Source of the DNA: Gentiana macrophylla
Taxonomy: Eukaryota; Streptophyta; Magnoliopsida; Gentianales; Gentianaceae
Direction of reading: 5' to 3'
Assembly (NCBI GenBank): GCA_026214975.1
Contig: CM047817.1
Coordinates: forward strand, 61,412,407 to 61,476,406
DNA: 64,000 nucleotides
Under the pieces are notes generated by a model. That model ran no database searches. It worked only from the letters and a program-made list of their open reading frames with translations, and had not been told where the DNA came from. The position numbers and the translations under genes are program-made. Numbering within the stretch: position 1 is the first letter of the stretch; every line of letters starts with the position of its first letter. Positions 57,307 to 64,000 of the stretch are shown here, piece by piece.

Positions 57307-58367
57307 TATAACATTTGGCCTCTGTTTTCTTTCGATCAGCATGAAGTTTCCGCAATTTTCCTTCCTCCAAAACAGAGAAAAATACTAGCTTCAATCGGAT
57401 GGCGTTGCCCAATCAACAGACTGTGGATTATCCTAGTTTCAAGCTGGTAATCGTAGGTGATGGTGGAACAGGGAAAACTACGTTTGTGAAGAGGCATCTT
57501 ACCGGTGAATTTGAGAAGAAATATGAGCCGACTATTGGTGTGGAAGTTCACCCCTTGGATTTCTTCACCAATTGTGGGAAGATTCAGTTTTATTGCTGGG
57601 ATACTGCTGGTCAGGAGAAATTCGGTGGCCTGAGAGATGGATACTACATCCATGGACAATGTGCTATCATCATGTTTGATGTCACAGCTCGGTTGACCTA
57701 CAAGAACGTGCCCACGTGGCACCGTGACCTTTGCCGGGTGTGTGAAAATATCCCATTGTACTTTGTGGGAACAAGGTTGATGTGAAGAATAGGCAAGTGA
57801 AGGCAAAGCGAGGTTACTTTCCACGGGAAAAAGAATCTGCGATACTATGAGATATCTGCAAAGAGCAACTATAACCGAGAAGCCTTTCCTATATCTTGCA
57901 AGGAAGCTTGCTAGGGATGCTACTCTGCATTTTGTGGAGTCTCCTGCTCTTGCACCACTTGAAGTGCAGATTGATATGGCGGCATGGCTACAACATGAGG
58001 CAGAACTACGTGATGCTGCAAATCAACCCCTTCCAGATGATGATGATGAAGCATTTGAGTGATTTGTTTTAAAAGATGACATGTACTGAGTGAGGGGGAG
58101 GATTGAGTGTGTGTGTGTGTGTACTTGGATTATGAAGTTTAGTTTTTATGGAGAATTTTTCCTCCATTATGAATTATTAGGGCTTTTACCTAATGATATG
58201 ATGGTTTTTATTGAGCAAGCATTTTGGCTCTTGTGTTTAGAGTTTGTTTTGGGGTTTGTTATGGCGGTTTCTTTGCGGATGAATCTGCATTTGAAACATT
58301 TATCTTGATTCACCAAAATTCTATTGCCAATATATGTTTCTTTCTCAAAAAAAAAAAAAAAAAAAAA
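57307..58367 (+). pseudogene. RAN: Processed retrocopy of RAN GTPase
   Basis: RAN is the nuclear-transport GTPase. The frame 57399-57785 opens [20 protein letters not shown], with P-loop GDGGTGKT (residues 20-27), switch [14 protein letters not shown] and [17 protein letters not shown]. At about 57755 a frameshift yields an early stop. The rest is recognisable in other frames to 58061: NKVDVKN-like, [21 protein letters not shown] and the acidic PDDDDEAFE end. There are no introns. A 5' UTR (57307-57398), 3' UTR and 21-base poly(A) (58347-58367) are present. AAGTGGATAGTCTTAT (57291-57306) is repeated at 58366-58381. This is an mRNA copy inserted by LINE machinery; not functional. Confidence 0.95.
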
Positions 58368-58379
58368 GTGGATAGTCTT

Positions 58380-58990
58380 ATGGTGCCGCGCTATTAAGCG
58401 GACAGTCTTATCGAAGGCTCGCTCGAAGGTGAGTTCCGAATATGATGCCGAGCTGACGTCGGTCTTATCGAAGGCTCTAAGTGGAAATTAACCTTAGCCT
58501 TTTAGTGGCTTTAAGTGGCAGATCGCCTTAGCCTTTTGAAGGTCATATGGGGCGGATAGCCTTGACCTTTTGAAGTTATATTTGGGCGGAGTGCCTTAAC
58601 TTTGTGGGGCGGCTTTGATGGGCGAATCGCCTTAGACTTTTGAGGGTCATATGGGGCGGATAGGCTTGACCTTTTTGAGTTATATTTGGCTGGAGTGCCT
58701 TAACTTCATGGGGCGGCTTTGATGGGCGAATCGCCTTAGCCTTTTGAGGCTCATATGGGCCGGATAGCCTTGACCTTTTTGAGTTTTTTTGGGTTGAGTG
58801 CCTTAACTCCATAGGGCGGCTTTGATGGGCAAATACCCTTAGCCTTTTGAGGGTCATATGGGGCGGATCGCCTTAACCCTTTGTGTGGCTTTCAGTGGCA
58901 GATCGCCTTAGCCGTTTGGGGGTTTTATGTGGCGGATCGCCTTAACCCTTTGTGTGGCATAATGCCTCTCTGTGTCGTGCTATTAAGAGG
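58380..58990 (-). repeat. C2 tandem repeat, about 104-bp unit
   Basis: GGCGGCTTTGATGGG recurs at 58608, 58712 and 58815 (spacing 104 and 103), with GGATAGCCTTGACCTTTT and TCGCCTTAGCCTTTTGAGG in each unit. Before and after the array, shorter forms of the same words and 30-bp units occur (58380-58400, 58970-59040). Confidence 0.85.
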
Positions 58991-59093
58991 ATGGACTTAT
59001 TGTGCCGTGTTATTAAGCGGACAGACTTGTTGTTGGTGAAGAGAAAACCCACTTTGATGACGAGTCGATCTTTGGAGAGTTTTGGAAATAAGA

Positions 59094-59272
59094 TAGCTCG
59101 TCCTGCCGATTTAGGACGGGAGAGTTCCAAAAATTAGATAGCTCGTCCTGCCACTTTGGGACGGGAGAGTTCCAAAAATAAGATAGCTCGTCCCGCACTT
59201 TAGGACGGGAGAGTTCCGATAAATAAGATAGCTCGCCCCGCCACTTTAGGACGGGAGAGTTCCGATAAATAA
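59094..59272 (-). repeat. C2 tandem repeat, four 43-bp units
   Basis: Reverse complement of the C1 array at 39238-39410: AGATAGCTCGTCC, CGCCACTTTAGGACGGG, AGAGTTCC. Copy number is four in both elements. Confidence 0.9.
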
Positions 59273-59504
59273 GAAGTGTAATCATTTAAGTTGTAGAAAT
59301 AAAACCCGATGAGAGCTTGTATCTTGAGAGCTAATAACTTGGAGAGATTAAGGGCTCGTAACTTGGAGAGCTTGAGAGCTCGTAACTCGGAGTGCTTGAG
59401 AGCTCGTTTTGGGGTGCTCACTTCGGCGGCCCCATTTTTATACCAGGTGAATCTGTGGTGAACATGGTGGTCATGACAAAGACCTTTACTCTTCTGATCG
59501 TAAC

Positions 59505-59859
59505 TGTGGAAATATTATGGTTAATATTAATTATGGTTAATATTACTTTGTTATTATACTAATAACACGTTACATTGTAACATGTTACTTATGTATCAAG
59601 AGACATATTAATTGTATTGAATAAACAATTAATATGTCCCAAAAGTCATAAAGTAACTACCTCTTGTCCTATTATGTAATAGCCATAGACATAGCCGACT
59701 CTAGCATTTACTTCTAGCCGGCTCTAGTTACTTTTACTTTACTAGCTAAGATCCTCTCTTGTAAGGATCCTCTCTTGTATCTATTTATACTAATTCTTTC
59801 AACATGAATAAACAAGTTGAAGTTTACTCAAGTATTATTACTTTCTCAAACTCTCTTCA
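59505..59859 (+). repeat. K6 5' LTR (355 bp)
   Basis: TGTGGAAATATTATGG ... CTCTCTTCA. A TATA-like CTATTTATACT lies at 59781-59791. Two short tandem doublings: ATTATGGTTAATATTA (59514-59546) and GATCCTCTCTTGTA (59750-59779). Confidence 0.85.
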
Positions 59860-59872
59860 TGGTATCAGAGAC
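59860..59872 (+). promoter_or_regulatory. K6 primer binding site
   Basis: TGGTATCAGAGAC, directly after the LTR, matches the tRNA-Met site used by Copia elements. Confidence 0.88.
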
Positions 59873-59922
59873 TTAAACTCCTGAAATATGCTGCAAATTC
59901 TCAGTACCCTGCTGAATCAAGA

Positions 59923-60720
59923 ATGTCTTCATTATCTGAAGCTTCCTCACCCTCAGTCGAGTCTCAGCTGCCTCAGCAGACTGGGGTCACTGACTCTTCA
60001 TCATACACAAATCATAGACTTGATGGCAACAACTACTTGCTGTGGTCAAGATCTATGAAAATGTACATCTCTGGACAAGGTAAGATGGGATACCTGTCCG
60101 GCTCTAAACCTGCCCCTGCTGAAGATGACCAAGGATTTGAAGCATGGGACACTACTAATAATCAAGTCATGACCATTCTCATAAGATCAATGACAAAAGA
60201 GATTAGTGAGAACTTTATGATGTATGATCTGCAAGGAAATGCAGGATAATGCCAGGATCTTTACTCTAAGAAAGACAATACATCGAAGTGTATGAACTTG
60301 AAGCTCAGATTCAAAAGCTGAGACAAGGAGATATGTCTCAGTAACTCAATACTTCAACCAACTGTCTAGGGCATGGCAACACTTAGATATGTTGGAAACT
60401 CACCCTGGAATGATGTCAAGGGATCGCCCTTTATAAGGACATTATTGAGAAAAGAGAGTATTCAAGTTTCTTCTTTGGATGAATCCTACTCTTGATGATG
60501 TTAGAGGAAGAATCCTTGCCACAAAACCTCTCCCCAATCTCAAATCCATGTTTCTTTGAAGTCAAACATGAGGAAAGCTGAGAAGGAAAGTGATCTTCTT
60601 TGAACACCCTGCCGACAACCCCTTACGAGAGTGCTACCTGGCCGATCGGGAAGCCTCTTGAGGATTCTTGGCGTCGGGAAGCCTCTTGATCGAGCTGGAA
60701 AGTTGTTACGTGAGCACCGC
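59923..60720 (+). pseudogene. K6 gag (broken)
   Basis: MSSLSEASS at 59923, followed by the conserved Copia gag entry LDGNNYLLWSRSMKMYISGQGKMGYLSG and WDTTNNQVMTILIRSM. The frame ends at 60249. Later gag words appear in other frames: SKKDNTSKVYELEAQIQKLR-like text across 60260-60320 and a LNPTLDDVRGRIL-like block near 60480. No zinc knuckle is visible in 60530-60720, where the sequence contains an odd double GGGAAGCCTCTTGA (60647, 60675). Start codon chosen as the first ATG after the primer site in the gag frame. Confidence 0.82.
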
Positions 60721-60837
60721 AAACGCACAAATCACACTAAGGACACTTCTTTGGAAGCTACATGGCATGCCTAAATCCTCCAAGCCTACCAGGGAAAGTC
60801 GAGCAGGTATGTCAATGAAGAGGAGAATGATAACAAG

Positions 60838-61785
60838 TTGAATGCTCAGTTCTTTGCATTCAAAGCTTTCCTCACTCAACAAAAAGAAGGTAGTCCCTCT
60901 ACTGACACGGCTACTCAGGCTAGTGCAGGTAAATTCTACTCTTCTATTAGTAATGAAACATGGATTGTTGATTCTGGGGCCTCCTCTCATATGACTGGCA
61001 ATAAAAACCTCATAACTCACCTTATGACATGTCATCAAATTCACAAAATTAAGACTGCTGATGGATCTATCTCTCATGCAAAAGGTTTTGGAAATGTCAA
61101 ACTCACTAATAAGATAAGCCTAAAGGAGGTTCTATTTGTTCCAAAATTAGACTGCAATCTCATATCTGTTAGTAGACTTGCAAAAGATTTGAATTGGACT
61201 GTTGTGTTTAATAAGAATCAGTGCACTTTCCAGGACCCTTCTTCACAGGAAGTGATTGGGAGGGCTAAACCCTGTTCAGGATTGTATGTGGTCAACCCTG
61301 CTGAAGACATAAGAATGAAGACTGAATCTGCCTCAGCAGCCTGCTCTCAAACCTTAGACAATATCATGTTATGGCATTATAGACTAGGACATCCAAGTTT
61401 TGGTTATTTAAAGTCTGTAATTCCTGAATTATTTAAAGGATGTAATGTCAATGATCTTCAATGTGATATTTGTCAATTTGCCAAACTTACCAAATCTGTG
61501 TATACCAAACTACCTTATTTACCATCCACACCTTTCACTTTAATTCATAGTGATGTATGGGGACCTTCAAGAGTAAAAAGTATAACATGGAAAAGGTGGT
61601 TTGTCACTTTCATTGATGATCATACAAGAAACACATGGCTGTTTTTAATGAAGGATAAATCTGAAGTTGGAACAGTTTTTCAGGAATTTTACAACATGAT
61701 CTCTACTCAATTTGACACTAAGATCAAGATCTTAAAGACTGATAATGCACTTGAATACTATAAGTCTAACCTCGTAATTTCTTGA
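60838..61785 (+). pseudogene. K6 protease, pre-integrase and integrase core (open 315 codons, then broken)
   Basis: The frame holds the protease motif WIVDSGASSHMTG (about 60961-61000), LKEVLFVPKLDCNLISVSRL, then pre-integrase WHYRLGHPSF ... CDICQFAK, and integrase IHSDVWGP (first Asp), FIDDHTRNTWLF and KTDNALEYY (second Asp; usually TDNGGEF, so Gly-Gly-Glu changed to Ala-Leu-Glu). TGA at 61783 ends it before the third catalytic residue. Protease and first part of integrase look intact. The polyprotein is cut at both ends. Confidence 0.9.
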
Positions 61786-62277
61786 TGAAAAGGGATTGTC
61801 CATATCGGTAGTTGTGTGGAAACACCTCAACAAAATGGGGTTCTTGAGAGAAAAAAACAGGCACACCTCTTGGAGATGGCTAGATCAATCATGTTCACAC
61901 ACACATGTTCCAAAGTATATGTGGGGTGAGGCTATATTAATCTTGCCACATACTTAATCAACAGACTTCCCAGCCAGAGTGTTAGGCTTCAAAACTCTAT
62001 CCAAACCCTTCTAACCACTCACTCCCGCCTCATCTTATTTCCCGATTACCTCAAAAATCTTTGGTTGTACTGTGTTTGTCTATATCCATGCCCAACACGA
62101 AGCAAACTTGATCCCAAAGCTCACAAGTGCATTTTCCTAGGATATACAAAGGGCAGAAATGCTACAAGTGTTACTCTCATACGAAAAAAGATTTTACAAT
62201 TCTATGGATGTAAATTTTTGAAAGGACTCCCTACTACAACAAGTCCACTTGAGGCGATCAGATGGAAACACGATTGA
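61786..62277 (+). pseudogene. K6 integrase C-terminal part (broken)
   Basis: ETPQQNGVLERKKQAHLLEMARSI (61817-61890) contains the third catalytic Glu. Then a INLATYLINRLPS block (61935-61970) and, in another frame, KLDPKAHKCIFLGYTKGR (62102-62155), the usual post-integrase block. Frameshifts at about 61785, 61925, 62010 and 62160. Confidence 0.85.
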
Positions 62278-62640
62278 AATTGACCTAAACCCTTTCCCTC
62301 GGCAAACTCTTAACCTCAAAGAACTCCATCGCTTCTCGCCAGATGAACCTCAACACCTCCGACTCTCGGTAGCCTCATCGATCCTCGGCAACCTCATGAA
62401 CCGAGTTTCTCGACCCGAGAGCCTGTGACCCGAGAGCCTCACGAAACTCAACAACCTCTGGACTCTCGGTGACTGTGACATTGATGATAGACCTATTGCT
62501 ATCGAAGAAAGGAAAGAGATCTTGCACTCTCGATCATTCTATTCATAATTATGTATCTTATGATCAGTTATCACCTGCTTTTGCCATGTTTACACAGGAC
62601 TTGGATTCTCACTCTATTCCTAAGAATATCTGAGAAGCTC
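62278..62640 (+). other. K6 linker between integrase and RT, degraded
   Basis: No frame. The region repeats short words such as GACTCTCGGT (62361, 62461) and CGAGAGCCT (62415, 62431). Copia elements have a poorly conserved Pro/Ser-rich linker here. Confidence 0.5.
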
Positions 62641-63480
62641 TCCAACATGACAAGTGGAAGGCATTTATCAAAGCGAAATATTGCTCTCTTGACAACCATA
62701 CTCGGGATCTCACCACTCTCCCACATGGAAAGAAGGCAGTCATTTGCAAATGGGCATTTCACTATCAAGTACAATGTTGATGGTACTATTGACAAATACA
62801 AAGCTAGGCTCGGTTGCAAGGGATTCACTCAAACATACGGCCTTGACTACAAGGAGACCTTTGCACTGTGGCAAAACTAAACACTTTGTCGGGATCTTGA
62901 TCTCACTTGTCATCCAACTTGATGGCCTCTCCACCAATTGGATATCAAGAATGCTTTCCTAAATGGTGACCTTACTGAGGAAGTCTATATGAATGTGCCT
63001 CCTGGTTTTGCCAACACTCACACTCAAGGGAAAGTTTGAAATTTGAGGAAATCTCTATATGGCCTAAAGCAGTCCCCAGAGCTGGTTTGGCAAACTTACT
63101 CTTGTGGTTAAAGTGCTGGATATCATCAATGCAACTCAGATCACACCATGTTTATCAAAACTACAAACCGAGAAAAGATCCATTCTTATTGTCATGTGGA
63201 TGATATCATCCTTATTGGTGATGACCCTGCTGAGATCCAACAATTGAAGACCCTGCTGGCAAAAGTATTTCAAGTTAAAGATTTGGGCTACCTCAAGTAC
63301 TTTCTTGGTATGGAAATAGCTAGGAATAGCCAGGGGATATCTGTCTCACAGAGGAAGTATGTCTTTGGATCTGCTTTGAAGGAAAGCGGCATCTTTGGGA
63401 TGCAAACTTCTTTGTATCCCCGAGTAGACCCCGAGTAATACCTCTTTGCATGGTGACATTGCTATCCGAAAGGATCAATA
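62641..63480 (+). pseudogene. K6 reverse transcriptase (broken, catalytic Tyr changed)
   Basis: RT words in order: a W/DG block (62740-62790), DKYKARLGCKGFTQTYGLDYKETFA (62795-62870), [23 protein letters not shown] (62942-63010), SLYGLKQSPE (63052-63080), the catalytic site as CHVDDIILIGDD (63193-63228; usual YVDD, so Tyr became His), and LGYLKYFLGMEIARNSQGI (63285-63345). Stops or shifts occur at 62878, 63038, 63090 and 63436. The two catalytic Asp residues remain. Confidence 0.9.
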
Positions 63481-64000
63481 TCAAAGACTTGTAGGGAAAC
63501 TCATCTATCAGTCCCATACAAGACCTGATATTGCATATGGAGTCGATCTGCAGTTGCTTGGTTCATGCATTGCCCTCTTGAGCAACATTGGGATGCCGTG
63601 AGCAGGATCTTGAGGTACACGAAGTCCACTCTGGCCAAGGCTTACATTTCACCAAGTCTACTTGAAAGATCTATCAAGGTTTACACTCGATCTTGATTGA
63701 AAATTTGGTGTCACACTGAGACAAAAGGTCTACTACAAACTCTTGTTCTTATGTATGGGAAATCTTGTCACTGGAGGAGCAAGAAACAACCTCTGTCTCT
63801 AGAAGCGATCTTGAAGGTGAACTCAGGCACTAGTTTTGGGTATTTGTGAAGCTCTATGGATAAAAGGTACTACTCGAACTTCCAAGACCTATTCAAACAA
63901 CCTATCACACTGCTTTGTGACAATAATTCACCTTATGCATGGCGAGAGGATCCAGTCCACCATGATAAAACCAAACATGTGGACATTGTGACACTTCACG
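63481..64000 (+). pseudogene. K6 RNase H, truncated by window end
   Basis: Words recovered across frames: LVGKLIYQSHTRPDIAYGV (63491-63545), HWDAVSRILRYTKSTLAK (63589-63640), LLCDNNSPYA (63914-63945) and VHHDKTKHVDI (63957-63990). Multiple frameshifts. The element runs past the window end. Confidence 0.82.

Larger units (their letters stand above)
55794..59504 (-). mobile_element. C2: minus-strand copy of element C, with RAN retrocopy; cut by Copia K6
   Basis: In minus orientation: 43-bp repeats (59272-59094), long tandem-repeat interior (59040-56460), a purine-rich GTTGGGGGCCA next to 56445, then a 651-bp LTR (56444-55794, TG ... CATCATCA). It matches C1 in the part before the 43-bp repeats (59504-59280), in the repeats and in the LTR. 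What follows the LTR is not a primer site, so this is the 3' LTR. No coding frame belongs to the element. It is interrupted at 59504 by Copia K6 and at 57306 by a RAN retrocopy. Confidence 0.82.
59505..64000 (+). mobile_element. K6: decayed Copia retrotransposon, 3' end outside window
   Basis: 5' LTR 59505-59859, primer site, gag, protease, integrase, RT and start of RNase H, all on + strand, in Copia order. It is inserted in C2 after GTAAC (59500-59504); the right flank is not in the window. It carries stops and frameshifts in every domain, but the protease-integrase frame stays open for 315 codons. Confidence 0.9.

Noticed and set aside
57336..57824. 162-codon minus-strand frame
   Set aside because: Antisense shadow of the RAN retrocopy.

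Overview
This is plant nuclear DNA from a eudicot-like genome. I infer that from the Ty1-copia proteins, tRNA-Met-type primer sites, LTR TATA boxes, a plant-type RAN GTPase retrocopy and a PPR fragment. I found no intact host gene, RNA gene or CRISPR array. Almost all of it is nested retrotransposons, with long gene-free AT-rich tracts, so it is repeat-rich intergenic or heterochromatic sequence.

Positions 1-46075 hold a deep nest of LTR elements. From outside in: a non-autonomous Gypsy-like element 'C1' (LTR pieces at 37852-37900 and 42820-43476); an Ale-like Copia inside its LTR (36311-37846, second copy from 43477); Sirevirus-type Copia 'S3' (32166-36310) inside that Copia's reverse transcriptase; another Sirevirus-type LTR (30690-32165) inside the S3 RNase H; Sirevirus-type Copia 'S1' (1-30684) inside that LTR; Angela/Tork-like Copia 'A' (3017-20741) inside the S1 pol; and related Copia 'B' (10070-19547) inside the 3' LTR of A. 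The joints of A and B have perfect 5-bp target duplications (ACATA, GGAAG). S1 and S3 carry an extra long ORF after pol, as Sireviruses often do; it is broken in both. C1 also contains two minus-strand LTRs (39411-41045 Angela-like, 41046-42731 Sirevirus-like).

Positions 46076-53322 form a large inverted repeat (arms of about 2.1-2.6 kb, loop about 1 kb). Its left arm was split by a 1470-bp solo LTR with AGAAG duplications. A 725-bp hAT-like MITE (8-bp duplication TACACAAC) follows at 53323-54047. Then come about 1.7 kb of unassigned DNA with a short PPR-like fragment. A second copy of element C lies on the minus strand (55794-59504) and is full of tandem repeats; a processed RAN retrocopy (57307-58367) landed in one of them. 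A decayed Copia ('K6', 59505 to the end of the window) interrupts C2.

All coding regions are broken by stops or frameshifts. Nothing resembles a working gene cluster or host defence system. The most unusual signals are a covarying C-loop hairpin near the 3' end of four Sirevirus-type LTRs, two Ale-like Copia pieces at the same point of two C LTRs (with an empty site in C2), the large foldback structure and the nest itself.
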